The notes under the pieces are model-generated. The model searched no databases and was not told the origin of the DNA. It worked only from the letters and a program-made list of their open reading frames with translations. Below, piece by piece: positions 42,630 through 51,309 of a DNA stretch of 64,000 nucleotides (position 1 is its first letter; the number at the start of each line of letters is the position of its first letter). Origin of the DNA: an uncultured Prevotellaceae bacterium (GTDB taxonomy: Bacteria > Bacteroidota > Bacteroidia > Bacteroidales > Bacteroidaceae); NCBI GenBank assembly GCA_900316285.1, contig ONCG01000025.1, positions 1 to 64,000 of the forward strand, read 5' to 3'. A program made the translations under genes and the position numbers.

Positions 42630-44528
42630 ATGAAGATGACAAGCATGAAAAGTACCCTTTTGGCAGTTGCCCTGCTGCTGATCCCCGCAGCGATGCATGC
42701 AGGAAAGTTCCAGCATTTCAAGGTGTCCACCTACATCCGCGCCCAGGATGTAGCAAGGATGGACGACGAGAAGTTCCTGAAGTCCACGTGGGAGACCGTG
42801 AGCACCCAGGTAGACCTCGACAAAATCTATCTTGAGACCCACCGCGACGCTTTCATCGTGCCAGAGAAAATACTCAACAAAGTAAAAAAGTTTTTTCTCT
42901 CAAAAGGACTGGAAGTAGGCGGCGGCATCACCTTCACACGGTCAGAACCCACCGATTTCGAGACCTATAGCTATGCGCGTGAGGAGGAGCGCCAGTTAGT
43001 GAAGAAAATCTCAGAGTACACAGCCCGTTTTTTTGATGACATCATCCTCGACGACTTCTTCTTCATCGACCTGAAGAACGACGACGAGATCCGCGCGAAG
43101 GGCAGCAAGAGCTGGACTGACTACCGCCTGCGGCTGATGGCCGATGCCGGTCGCGAGCTGGTGGTGAACCCGGCGAAGGCCGTGAACCCGAAGGTGAAGG
43201 TCATCATCAAATACCCCAACTGGTACGACCACTTCCACGGACTGGGCTTCAACCTCGAGGAGGAACCGCTCTACTTCGACGGCCTCTGGACGGGCACCGA
43301 GACCCGCGACCCCGGTTCGGCACAACACCTGCAGAACTACCTGAGCTACAACATCGTGCGCTACTTCGACAACATCGCTCCCGGTCGCAATGGTGGCGGA
43401 TGGGTCGACGCCGGAGGCATCCACATGAGCATGGACCGCTATGCCGAGCAGCTGCATCTCACCATGCTGTCGCGCACGCCGGAGATCATCCTCTGGAACT
43501 ACATGCAGCTGGCCGAAGTGAAGATCACCCCGCAGATGCGAGCCCCCTGGCAGGATGCGGGCGGCAACAGCTTCCGCTACGACGAGATGGTGGCTCCGTT
43601 CACGAAGGACGGCAAGACGGTGACGCCCACCACGATGGCACGCTTTGCGAACGTCACGCTCCACCAGACCGACCAGCTCGTGGGACAGCTGGGCAACCCC
43701 GTCGGCCTGGTGTCGTATAAGCCCTACCACTCCTCGGGCGAGGACTTCCTGCAGAACTACCTCGGCATGATCGGTCTGCCGATGGACATGCACCCCCAGT
43801 GGAAGGACGACCGGCAGCAGATTCTCCTCACCGAGCAGGCTGCGAAGGACAAGGAGATTGTGGAGAAGATAAAAGGTCAGCTGCGGAAGGGCGGCGACGT
43901 GATCATCACCACAGGACTGCTGAAGGCCATCAAGGACCAGCTTGCCGACGTCTGTGAGCTCTACTGCGGCGACCTGAAGGCCATCGTCAACGACTTCGGC
44001 TTCTCCGGCAAGAGCGAACGCGAGTTCATCATCCCGCAGGTGAAATACTTCACGAACGACGCCTGGGAGGTGGTGAGTGCAGGCCGTCCTCTCAACGGCG
44101 GTGTGTCGGGCTATCCCATTCTGCTGCGCGACACCTATTCGAAGGGCATTCTGTTCGTGCTGACCATCCCCGACGACTTCGGCAACCTCTACGACTATCC
44201 CGCCGGCGCGCTGAACATCATCCGCCGGGCAATGAGCAAGGACGTTGGGGCCTACATCGAAGGGCCGTCGAAGGTTTCGCTCTTCCCCTACGACAACAAG
44301 ACGCTCGTCGTGGAAAACTTCAACGACCAGGCGGTGAGCGTGCGAGTGGTCGTCAACAGCAAGGTGGGCAGCCTGCGCAACCTGCTCACGGGCGAACAGC
44401 TCAAGCCTGCCTCCCTCCCTACCCCGCAAGGGTTCTTCGGCCGCAACCGCTTCTACGGCTATGCCGAGGGCGCTACTGTGTTCGACGTCACCCTGCCGGC
44501 ACATAGCTACGTAGGATTGGGGTATTAG
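42630..44528 (+). CDS. Secreted putative glycoside hydrolase of unassigned family
   Basis: Protein of 632 residues with signal peptide (MKMTSMKSTLLAVALLLIPA; a start at the third methionine is also possible). The body looks like a TIM barrel: KVSTYIRAQDVARMDD, GLEVGGGITFTRSE, then a strand end rich in acids FDDIILDDFFFIDLKND (about residues 135-152), KVKVIIKYPNWYDHF, and WVDAGGIHMSMDRYAEQLHL. Smaller beta domains follow, including NKTLVVENFNDQAVSVRVVV near the end, as in many glycosidases. Acidic residues after strands suit a retaining glycosidase, but I do not recognise the family. A GH3 remnant lies immediately after its stop, suggesting it once belonged to a larger polysaccharide locus. 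Confidence 0.65.
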   Translation: MKMTSMKSTLLAVALLLIPAAMHAGKFQHFKVSTYIRAQDVARMDDEKFLKSTWETVSTQVDLDKIYLETHRDAFIVPEKILNKVKKFFLSKGLEVGGGITFTRSEPTDFETYSYAREEERQLVKKISEYTARFFDDIILDDFFFIDLKNDDEIRAKGSKSWTDYRLRLMADAGRELVVNPAKAVNPKVKVIIKYPNWYDHFHGLGFNLEEEPLYFDGLWTGTETRDPGSAQHLQNYLSYNIVRYFDNIAPGRNGGGWVDAGGIHMSMDRYAEQLHLTMLSRTPEIILWNYMQLAEVKITPQMRAPWQDAGGNSFRYDEMVAPFTKDGKTVTPTTMARFANVTLHQTDQLVGQLGNPVGLVSYKPYHSSGEDFLQNYLGMIGLPMDMHPQWKDDRQQILLTEQAAKDKEIVEKIKGQLRKGGDVIITTGLLKAIKDQLADVCELYCGDLKAIVNDFGFSGKSEREFIIPQVKYFTNDAWEVVSAGRPLNGGVSGYPILLRDTYSKGILFVLTIPDDFGNLYDYPAGALNIIRRAMSKDVGAYIEGPSKVSLFPYDNKTLVVENFNDQAVSVRVVVNSKVGSLRNLLTGEQLKPASLPTPQGFFGRNRFYGYAEGATVFDVTLPAHSYVGLGY

Positions 44529-44529
44529 C

Positions 44530-44736
44530 CCCCAAGACATAAACCAGCTGAAGGCCTTCAAGCGCGTGAACGTAAAAGCCGGCGAGCGCAAGTCGGTGAC
44601 CATCAGCGTTCGCCGTTCCGACCTCTGCCATTGGGACGAGAGCGCGCAAGCGTGGATGCTCGAGCCGGGCGAGCTCATCATCCATGTAGGTTCCTCTTCC
44701 AACCAGCTTCCCCTTCAGGCAGAGGCGGCGATTTAG
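44530..44736 (+). pseudogene. Remnant of GH3 beta-glucosidase (C-terminal Fn3-like domain)
   Basis: From 44530 the frame reads QDINQLKAFKRVNVKAGERK, then SVTISVRRSDLCHWDE and MLEPGELIIHVGSSSNQL, ending at TAG 44734-44736. This is the C-terminal fibronectin-like domain of GH3 enzymes (consensus L.gF.kv.l..GE...v.f, then epG...v.vGsSS). No start codon and no upstream GH3 sequence are present; the fragment begins directly after the stop of the upstream gene. A deletion has removed the rest of the GH3 gene. Too short for ordinary gene calling. Confidence 0.85.
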
Positions 44737-44789
44737 CAAAAGAAATCGACTTTTTGCACTCATTGCTTGGCTATTTCGAAAAAAATAAC

Positions 44790-44797
44790 TATCTTTG
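44790..44797 (+). promoter_or_regulatory. pheS promoter -7 element
   Basis: TATCTTTG followed by CAGG, 58 bp before the pheS ATG. Confidence 0.65.
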
Positions 44798-44855
44798 CAG
44801 GCTCATAAAGCAAGCAACGAAAAAGATTGTATCATTCTAAAATAGAAAGATAAAG

Positions 44856-45893
44856 ATGTTATTAGAGAAAATCGAAGCACTTCTCAAAGAAGTGAGCACC
44901 CTGACCGCATCGAATGCAGAAGAGATTGAACAGCTGCGTCTGAAATACCTCAGCCGCAAGGGTGAGATTAATGCGCTGATGCAGGACTTCCGCAATGTGG
45001 CAGCCGAGGACAAGAAGACCGTCGGCATGAAGATCAACGAACTGAAGCAACTCGCCTTCGACCACATCAACGCCCTGAAGGAGCAGTTGGAGAACGGAGC
45101 CGAGGAAGCCGACGACCTCGACCTCACGCGTACGCCCTACCCCATCCAGCTGGGCACACGCCACCCGCTGACCATCGTGAAGAACGAGATCATCGACATC
45201 TTCCAGCGCATGGGATTCACGCTGGCCGAAGGTCCGGAGATCGACGACGACCTGCACGTGTTCACCAAGCTGAACTTCGCCGCCGACCATCCTGCCCGCG
45301 ACATGCAGGACACCTTCTTCATCGAGACCAGTCCCGACGATGTGGCGAAGAATGTCATCCTCCGCTCGCACACATCGAACGACCAGGCACACTATATGGA
45401 GACGCACCAACCGCCCATCCGCGTCATCTGCCCGGGCCGCGTCTATCGCAACGAGGCCATCTCGGCTCGCGCCCATTGCTTCTTCCATCAGGTGGAAGGA
45501 CTCTACATCGACAAGAACGTTTCGTTCACCGACCTGAAGCAAGTGCTACTGTCGTTTGCACGCGAGATGTTCGGTCCCGACACGAAGATTCGTCTGCGCC
45601 CGAGCTACTTCCCGTTCACCGAGCCTTCAGCCGAGATGGACATCTCCTGCCACATCTGTGGCGGCGAGGGCTGCGGCTTCTGCAAGCATACCGGCTGGGT
45701 GGAGATTCTGGGCTGCGGAATGGTAGACCCGAATGTGCTCGAGGCCTGCGGCATCGACAGCACACAGTACACGGGCTATGCCTTCGGTATGGGTGTGGAG
45801 CGCATCACTAACCTGAAATACCGTGTGGCCGACCTTCGTATGTTCTCCGAGAACGACACCCGCTTCCTGCGTGAGTTCGAGGCAGCACACTAA
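44856..45893 (+). CDS. pheS: Phenylalanyl-tRNA synthetase alpha subunit
   Basis: Protein of 345 residues. The N-terminal coiled coil (residues 1-85) includes LRLKYLSRKGEINALMQDFR. The class II catalytic core has GTRHPLTIVKNEIIDIFQRM, FTLAEGPEIDDDLHVFTKLN, the motif 2 region PPIRVICPGRVYRNEAISAR and motif 3 FGMGVERITNLKY. A cysteine-rich insert CHICGGEGCGFCKHTGW is typical of bacterial forms. It joins phenylalanine to tRNA-Phe with PheT, which is not in the window. Length and motifs are normal. Confidence 0.98.
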   Translation: MLLEKIEALLKEVSTLTASNAEEIEQLRLKYLSRKGEINALMQDFRNVAAEDKKTVGMKINELKQLAFDHINALKEQLENGAEEADDLDLTRTPYPIQLGTRHPLTIVKNEIIDIFQRMGFTLAEGPEIDDDLHVFTKLNFAADHPARDMQDTFFIETSPDDVAKNVILRSHTSNDQAHYMETHQPPIRVICPGRVYRNEAISARAHCFFHQVEGLYIDKNVSFTDLKQVLLSFAREMFGPDTKIRLRPSYFPFTEPSAEMDISCHICGGEGCGFCKHTGWVEILGCGMVDPNVLEACGIDSTQYTGYAFGMGVERITNLKYRVADLRMFSENDTRFLREFEAAH

Positions 45894-45894
45894 G

Positions 45895-46035
45895 GTTACA
45901 AAGTAACAAGGTAACGAAGTAACAAGGTAACAAAGTAACAAGGTAGCAAAGTAACAAGAAGGGAGGGCATGAAATGAGAATGCATTCTTATCCTCGCGCA
46001 ATAGTTACTTTGCTACTTTGTCATTTTGTTACTTT
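45895..46035 (+). repeat. Eight-base array with inverted copy across a start codon
   Basis: Eight units of 8 bp (GTAACAAG/GTAACAAA variants) fill 45895-45958. Their inverted counterpart lies at 46004-46035 inside the next gene. 45924-45955 pairs with 46004-46035 over 32 positions with one mismatch and three G-T pairs. The ATG of the PagL-like gene (45974) is in the 48-base loop. Confidence 0.85.
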
Positions 46036-47281
46036 CGTTTCTGCCCAAGAACGCGATTCGGTGAGCCACTGGAGCATAGGGGCCAGCGTCAGCCCCGGAA
46101 GGCTCATCGTGATGGAGAAATATCAGAAGAAATACCAGAAAGACAGGAAGACGACGGCGTTTTCCTTAGAACTAGACTATACGCCCCAGCCTTCCGACAA
46201 CAATCCGTTTGCCGACGACTACAACTATCCCACGTTCGGCTTCGGCATCAGGCTGAACCGCAACGATATTTCGATGCACCGAAGCAAGGAAGACGGCTGG
46301 GGAATGGCCGAAGAAGTTGACTACGACTCGCAGCTGGGAAACATCGTAAGCGCCTACAGCACGTTTACACGACCTGTGTTGGTGTGGCCTCGCCACGCGG
46401 CACCCGGCCAGCGACGCTTCGAAGTGGACTACACGCTCGGGCTGGGCTTAGCCTACGCCAAACATAAATACAGTCGCGGCAACAACATCGACAACGAACT
46501 CATCGGCTCGCGCTTCCTTATTTACTTCGTTGGAGGCACGCATGCCACGTGGCATGTTTCGCCGTCGTGGGCGGTGTTCGGCGGTCTTGAGTACACCCAC
46601 CACAGCAACGGGGCGCTGAACCGCCCGAACAAAGGTGCAAACTATTGGGGACCTGTCGCCGGCGTGCGTTATACGCCGACTCACGGAAAGACAGAGAGCG
46701 GTAGTAACGAGGTCAGCAGCAAACCCTTCAACCCGTATTGGTTTGCCAACGTGGCTGTAGGCGTCGGAGGAAAAACGCTGAACGAAGACTGGCAGATCAC
46801 GCAGTTCCGCACACCACCCGACTCAGCTCGCTATCGCACCAGCCGTTTCCATCTCTATGCTGCCTACTCCCTGCAAACCCACGTGATGTATCGCTATGCT
46901 CGCCGCTGGGCATCGGGTATCGGCATCGATGCGTTCTACGGCACCTATGCCGACCACGTAAGGGAGATTGAAAAGAGTCGTGTGCTTACTTCACCCGAAG
47001 CCTCCATAGCGAAGGTGAGCCCTTGGTCGCTGGCCGTTGCCATCAAGCATCATGTGTACTACGGAAATCTCTCGGCACGCATGTCGCTGGGTTGCTACCT
47101 GCTGCGACACATGGGTACCAACGCAAAAGAAGTAGAGAAACCCTACTACGAACAGATCGGGGTTCACTACTCCTTTCCTAAATGGGGCGGTCTGACCATT
47201 GGAGCCAGCATTCAGGCGCATCGCACCAAGGCCGACCTCACCGAAATCATCGTTAGCTATCCGCTTCGGCTTACAAGATAA
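45974..47281 (+). CDS. PagL-like lipid A deacylase (acyloxyacyl hydrolase family)
   Basis: Protein of 435 residues. The N-terminus MRMHSYPRAIVTLLLCHFVT acts as signal peptide, cleaved after about residue 24 (VSA-QERD). The mature part has alternating beta strands of an outer-membrane barrel (WSIGASVSPGRLIVMEKY, YTLGLGLAYAKHKYS). The motif GGLEYTHHSNGALNRPNKG matches the His-x-Ser-Asn active site of PagL/acyloxyacyl hydrolases. It would remove a fatty acyl chain from lipid A. The protein is longer than PagL (about 170 residues), as is usual in Bacteroidetes. Its start codon lies in the loop of a long potential mRNA hairpin. Confidence 0.75.
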   Translation: MRMHSYPRAIVTLLLCHFVTFVSAQERDSVSHWSIGASVSPGRLIVMEKYQKKYQKDRKTTAFSLELDYTPQPSDNNPFADDYNYPTFGFGIRLNRNDISMHRSKEDGWGMAEEVDYDSQLGNIVSAYSTFTRPVLVWPRHAAPGQRRFEVDYTLGLGLAYAKHKYSRGNNIDNELIGSRFLIYFVGGTHATWHVSPSWAVFGGLEYTHHSNGALNRPNKGANYWGPVAGVRYTPTHGKTESGSNEVSSKPFNPYWFANVAVGVGGKTLNEDWQITQFRTPPDSARYRTSRFHLYAAYSLQTHVMYRYARRWASGIGIDAFYGTYADHVREIEKSRVLTSPEASIAKVSPWSLAVAIKHHVYYGNLSARMSLGCYLLRHMGTNAKEVEKPYYEQIGVHYSFPKWGGLTIGASIQAHRTKADLTEIIVSYPLRLTR

Positions 47282-47333
47282 TGATTTATGTTTAGGGAGT
47301 TAAATATCTTCTTTAACATCCGAAACTAAAAAA

Positions 47334-48071
47334 CTACTCGTAATCGTCGATGACAGCATTCATGAAGTCCATCATCGGCTTTGCTACCTTGAAAATCTTC
47401 ACCGCCTCAGCAAGCCACTCGTCGCCCTCGAAGAAGTCGTCGGGCACGCGATGCCAGCAGCAATAGTCCTTCATGCGAAGATACTCAATGTGTTCGTAGT
47501 CGCGAGGGAAGCCCGCAGGACACGTCTTCAGCATCGAAAGTCCGAAACCCTTCTCGCTGACCTTCACGCCTTCTTCTTGAGCCTCGTCGCCGTATTCAGG
47601 CCACACGCCGGCTCCGGGACGGCCGAACATCTTCACAAACTTCTGATTTGCGACGGCCGCCAGCCACTGGTCTATGTTGCCCATGATTTCATTCCGACAC
47701 GAGGTGAGGATGTTCGTCGGCAGCCAATAGCTACCCGTAGCCAGCATGCAGTTGCCGGGCTCCAAGTGGATGTAGTAGCCGCCACGCAACGCCTTCTTTC
47801 CCTTTGCACAGATGTAGCCGCCGAAGTGTCGCTTGTAGGGCGATTTGTCGGGTGAGAAGCGGGTGTCGCGGTTAAAGCGATACACGCAGTCCTTCACTTG
47901 TACGTGGGCTATCTCGTCGTCGAACTCAGCCAGGCGGTTGATGGCCTTCGCGATTCCGTCGTTGAAACTCTTGCGGCAAGCATCGTATTCTGCCTTGTGT
48001 TCCAGATACCAAGCCCGGTTGTTGTTGGCAGCGATGCCGCGAAGAAAGTTCAAGATTCTTGCTGCTTCCAT
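47334..48071 (-). CDS. DUF2461 (TIGR02453) family protein
   Basis: Protein of 245 residues. Typical segments are ILNFLRGIAANNNRAWYLEH, YRFNRDTRFSPDKSPYKRHF, GGYYIHLEPGNCMLATGSYW and a C-terminal PDDFFEGDEWL. This matches the DUF2461 family, cytoplasmic and of unknown function. No membrane helix or signal peptide. It precedes nothing in its own direction; the downstream side converges with the PagL-like gene. Upstream lie heptamer repeats and then nth in the same direction. Confidence 0.88.
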   Translation of the reverse strand: MEAARILNFLRGIAANNNRAWYLEHKAEYDACRKSFNDGIAKAINRLAEFDDEIAHVQVKDCVYRFNRDTRFSPDKSPYKRHFGGYICAKGKKALRGGYYIHLEPGNCMLATGSYWLPTNILTSCRNEIMGNIDQWLAAVANQKFVKMFGRPGAGVWPEYGDEAQEEGVKVSEKGFGLSMLKTCPAGFPRDYEHIEYLRMKDYCCWHRVPDDFFEGDEWLAEAVKIFKVAKPMMDFMNAVIDDYE

Positions 48072-48080
48072 AATAATATA

Positions 48081-48135
48081 AACACTAAACTCTCAGCACT
48101 CAACTCTAAACTCTCAACTCTCAACTCTCAACTCT
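48081..48135 (-). repeat. Seven-base repeats at the nth 3' end
   Basis: Units of ACTCTCA/ACTCTAA repeat between DUF2461 and nth, the reverse complement of the 10.44 kb heptamers. They run into the nth gene and supply its last codons and stop (VES, then TGA). Confidence 0.8.
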
Positions 48136-48759
48136 CTTCGGGCAAATCCCATCGAAGGGGCACTTCTCGCAATGAGGCTTGCGGCTGGTGCAGACGTAGC
48201 GCCCGTGCAGCAGCAGCCAATGGTGAGCATTCGGCACATCTTCTGCAGGAATGTTGCGCATGAGCTCCAGCTCCACCTTCAGCGGCGTGTTAGCACGCTC
48301 AGGAACAAGGCCGAGCCGATGGCTGACGCGAAACACATGAGTATCGACGGCCATCGCCGCACGACCAAACCACACTGCCTGCATGACGTTGGCTGTCTTG
48401 CGGCCCACACCCGGCAAGCGTACGAGCTCATCCATATCGCTGGGCACCTCGCCTCCGAAGTCGTTCACCAACATGCGCGACATCTCAACAAGACGCTTCG
48501 CCTTTGAGTTGGGATAGCTGACGCTGCTCACATACTCCAGCACCTCTTCGGGCTCTGCCTGCGACATCGCCTGCGCATCAGGATAGCGGGCAAAGAGGGC
48601 GGGCGTCACCTGGTTGATGCGCTTATCGGTGCATTGGGCACTGAGCAAAGTAGCACAAAGGAGTTGGAAGGCTGAGCCAAATTCCAACTCCGTTGTCACC
48701 ACGGGCTGACGCTCGCGGAAATAGTCTAAGATGTACTGATAGCGTTCTTTCTTGGTCAT
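48121..48759 (-). CDS. nth: Endonuclease III
   Basis: Protein of 212 residues. It is a DNA glycosylase/AP lyase for oxidised pyrimidines. The helix-hairpin-helix has LPGVGRKTANVMQ with the catalytic lysine, followed by the aspartate in AVDTHVFRVSHRLGL. The iron-sulfur cluster cysteines appear as C-x6-C-x2-C-x5-C in CTSRKPHCEKCPFDGIC. The last residues are encoded by the heptamer repeat. The ompH-type gene ends 6 bp before the nth start on the same strand, so they probably form an operon. Confidence 0.97.
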   Translation of the reverse strand: MTKKERYQYILDYFRERQPVVTTELEFGSAFQLLCATLLSAQCTDKRINQVTPALFARYPDAQAMSQAEPEEVLEYVSSVSYPNSKAKRLVEMSRMLVNDFGGEVPSDMDELVRLPGVGRKTANVMQAVWFGRAAMAVDTHVFRVSHRLGLVPERANTPLKVELELMRNIPAEDVPNAHHWLLLHGRYVCTSRKPHCEKCPFDGICPKRVES

Positions 48760-48765
48760 TGTCGA

Positions 48766-49410
48766 TTACTTCTTGGCAGGAGTCTCGGCGGCCTTTTCCT
48801 TCTTTGCTTCAGCCTTTGCTGCCGGCTTCTTGTAAGCCTTGTTCAGACCTGCCACCACCTCGTTCGTGATGTCGAAGGCCTTGTCGGCATAGAGAAGGTT
48901 GTCGCCAGCCTTGCTGAGAATCATGCTGTATTTCTTATCCTTATTATATTTAGCAAGGAAGTGCTGGATGGAGTCGCGAAGCGCATTGTTGTACTTCTCG
49001 GTCTCGGCGGCAAACTCGTTGCTCAGACGCTGGTTCAGAGCATCAAGGTCGGCACCCTGCTTCTGCAGACTAGCCTGAATGCCTTCGGCCTGCTCGCGGG
49101 TGTAGGCATTCTGCTGCAACTTCTGCTGGAAGTTCGTAGCAGCCTGCTGCAGCGAGCGCTGCTTGGCGGCGAGGGTGTTCTGAATGTTCTGACCTTTCTT
49201 CTGCAGAATCTCGGTGTAGTCCTTGCAGAAGGTGTACTGCGTCATGATGGAGTCTACCTCAACGAAGGCAATCTTCAGTTCTGCAGGTGCCGACTGCTCA
49301 GCAGCCTGCGATTTCTCATCCATCTTCGGAGCAGAGTTGTCACACGATGTCATAGCGGCGCTTGCCACTACGGCAACGGCCAATGTACGGAAAAAATTCT
49401 TTTTGTTCAT
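48766..49410 (-). CDS. OmpH/Skp-family lipoprotein
   Basis: Protein of 214 residues. The signal peptide ends in a lipobox (VVASAAMTSCDNS, cysteine near residue 23), so it is lipidated. A short strand (ELKIAFVEVDSIM) precedes a long coiled coil (about residues 60-140; ILQKKGQNIQNTLAAKQRSL), then KKYSMILSKAGDNLLYAD, characteristic of OmpH/Skp chaperones that hold unfolded outer-membrane proteins. A lysine/alanine-rich tail (KKPAAKAEAKKEKAAE) follows. Operon with nth, 6 bp gap. Confidence 0.88.
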   Translation of the reverse strand: MNKKNFFRTLAVAVVASAAMTSCDNSAPKMDEKSQAAEQSAPAELKIAFVEVDSIMTQYTFCKDYTEILQKKGQNIQNTLAAKQRSLQQAATNFQQKLQQNAYTREQAEGIQASLQKQGADLDALNQRLSNEFAAETEKYNNALRDSIQHFLAKYNKDKKYSMILSKAGDNLLYADKAFDITNEVVAGLNKAYKKPAAKAEAKKEKAAETPAKK

Positions 49411-49520
49411 TTCTTTTTTTGTTATTTGTTAATTATCAATTTTCAATCTTATTCTTGAAACTAGACACTCGACCCGCAAAGACTCTTTCGTAGCGCAGCG
49501 GAGAAAGAACTAGAAACTAT

Positions 49521-49563
49521 AAACTAGAAACTACTCTCAACTCTAAACTCTAAACTCTCAACT
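49521..49563 (-). repeat. Short repeats (ACTCTAA heptamers and related)
   Basis: AACTAGAAACTATAAACTAG, then ACTCTCAACTCTAAACTCTA runs up to the small membrane protein gene. Just before, 49486-49510 contains CTTTCGTAGCGCAGCGGAGA, also present near 61.34 kb. Confidence 0.7.
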
Positions 49564-49756
49564 AATACGCCCTCCCCTTCTCGCGTGCCTCGCGGTCTTG
49601 GTCGATGACACAATGGATGCCGCGCTCCTTCATTGCCTCACTGTCGTGAATATGCTGCGATGAGAAGCGTCCATTCTTCTTCAAAACCACTTTTATCAGT
49701 AATAATGCTACTGCGATAGCAATTATTAACACGCTAAAGAGCAAAGTTTCAATCAT
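49562..49756 (-). CDS. Small single-helix membrane protein (64 residues)
   Basis: Start chosen at ATG 49756 (MIETLLFSVLIIAIAVALLL); an ATG seven codons earlier is possible. Residues 5-24 form one membrane helix. The cytoplasmic part has GRFSSQHIHDSEAMKERGIH and ends REAREKGRAY. I recognise it as a small protein kept in Bacteroidales but know no function. The stop touches a heptamer repeat. It is divergent from pepD. Confidence 0.65.
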   Translation of the reverse strand: MIETLLFSVLIIAIAVALLLIKVVLKKNGRFSSQHIHDSEAMKERGIHCVIDQDREAREKGRAY

Positions 49757-49834
49757 TTTTTGTAATTTTGCCTGCAAAGTTAATTAAAACCTCTCAATTA
49801 CCGAAAGAATAACGCAATAAAATAACATAATTAA

Positions 49835-51283
49835 ATGAATAAAAACGAATTGAAACCTGCATGCGTGTTCGAACAGTTCGCACGCATCAACGAAATTCCC
49901 CGCCCTTCAAAGCGCGAGGAAAAGATGATTGAGTATCTGAAAAACTTTGGTAAAAGCCGCGGTCTTGCTACGAAAGTAGACGAAACGGGCAACGTGCTCA
50001 TCTGCAAACCTGCTACGCCGGGAATGGAGAACAAGCCGACCATCATCCTGCAAAGCCATATGGATATGGTGTGCGAGAAGTTGGTCGACGTCGACTTCGA
50101 TTTCGACCGTGATGCCATCCAGACTTACGTCGACGGTGAGTGGCTCTGCGCAAAGGGCACCACGCTCGGTGCCGACGACGGCATCGGCTGCGCCATCGAG
50201 CTGGCTATCCTCGACAGCAACGACCTCGTTCACGGTCCGCTGGAGTGCGTCTTCACACGCGACGAGGAGACTGGTCTGACGGGTGCCGAAGGCATGAAGG
50301 CCGGCTTTATGACGGGCGACATGCTCATCAACCTCGACTCGGAGGACGAAGGACAGATCTTCGTCAGCTGTGCTGGCGGACGCAACACCACCGCTACGTT
50401 CCACTATGAGCGCGAGGACGCTCCAAAGGGTGCTTTCTTCCTGAAGGCTTCGCTGAAGGGTCTTGTTGGCGGCCACTCGGGTGACGACATCAACAAGAAG
50501 CGCGCCAATGCGCTGAAGATCCTCGCCCGCTTCCTCTATCAGACACAGGAGCGCTACGGACTTTGCCTCGCTCAGTATAATGCCGGCAAGCTGCACAACG
50601 CTATCCCCCGCGACGGCGTCATCGTGTTCGCCGTTCCTGAGGATAAGAAGGAGAACGTGCGCGCCGATTGGAACGTTTTCGTCAGCGAGGTGGAAGAAGA
50701 ATACCACGTGACGGAGAAGACCATGCAGTTCAACATGGAGAGTACCGATGCCGAGAAGGTGCTGCCTCAGGCAGTCAGCACACGTCTGGTGCAGGCCATG
50801 CAGGCTGTCGACAACGGCGTGTTCGCCATGTGTCAGGACGAGGCTGTGGCCTGGCTGGTTGAGACCTCGAACAACGTGGCAAGCATCGTCACCGGCGAGA
50901 AGGAAGCCAAGGTGACCTGCTCGCAGCGCTCGAACGTGATGAGTGCCCTCGACAACCAGGCTGCCACCATCAAGGCTGTGTTCCAGCTGGCTGGCGCCGA
51001 GGTCGTACAGGGTGAAGGCTATCCCGCTTGGAAGATGCGCGCCGACAGCAAGCTCACGGCGCTGACCGTAGAGACCTACAAGCAGCTCTTCGGCAAGGAG
51101 CCGAAGGTACTGGGCATCCATGCTGGTTTGGAGTGCGGTCTGTTCTCGGAGAAGTATCCGAACCTCGATATGGTGAGCTTCGGTCCGACGCTGCGCGGCG
51201 TTCACTCGCCCGACGAGCGTCTGCTCATCCCCACCGTACAAATGGTGTGGGATCATCTGCTCGCTATTCTTAAAAATGTCTGA
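49835..51283 (+). CDS. pepD: Aminoacyl-histidine dipeptidase (M20)
   Basis: Protein of 482 residues. It is a cytosolic metallo-dipeptidase acting on Xaa-His and other dipeptides. Metal ligands are seen in LQSHMDMVCEK (residues about 70-80), TLGADDGIGCAIELA and TRDEETGLTGAEGM. The dimerisation or lid domain follows (LKGLVGGHSGDDINKKRANA). The C-terminus has HAGLECGLFSEKYPNLDMVS and GVHSPDERL, as in PepD. No signal peptide. A small lipoprotein gene follows after 26 bp. Confidence 0.96.
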   Translation: MNKNELKPACVFEQFARINEIPRPSKREEKMIEYLKNFGKSRGLATKVDETGNVLICKPATPGMENKPTIILQSHMDMVCEKLVDVDFDFDRDAIQTYVDGEWLCAKGTTLGADDGIGCAIELAILDSNDLVHGPLECVFTRDEETGLTGAEGMKAGFMTGDMLINLDSEDEGQIFVSCAGGRNTTATFHYEREDAPKGAFFLKASLKGLVGGHSGDDINKKRANALKILARFLYQTQERYGLCLAQYNAGKLHNAIPRDGVIVFAVPEDKKENVRADWNVFVSEVEEEYHVTEKTMQFNMESTDAEKVLPQAVSTRLVQAMQAVDNGVFAMCQDEAVAWLVETSNNVASIVTGEKEAKVTCSQRSNVMSALDNQAATIKAVFQLAGAEVVQGEGYPAWKMRADSKLTALTVETYKQLFGKEPKVLGIHAGLECGLFSEKYPNLDMVSFGPTLRGVHSPDERLLIPTVQMVWDHLLAILKNV

Positions 51284-51309
51284 GTGTCATCACCAATGAT
51301 TCGGAGAAC

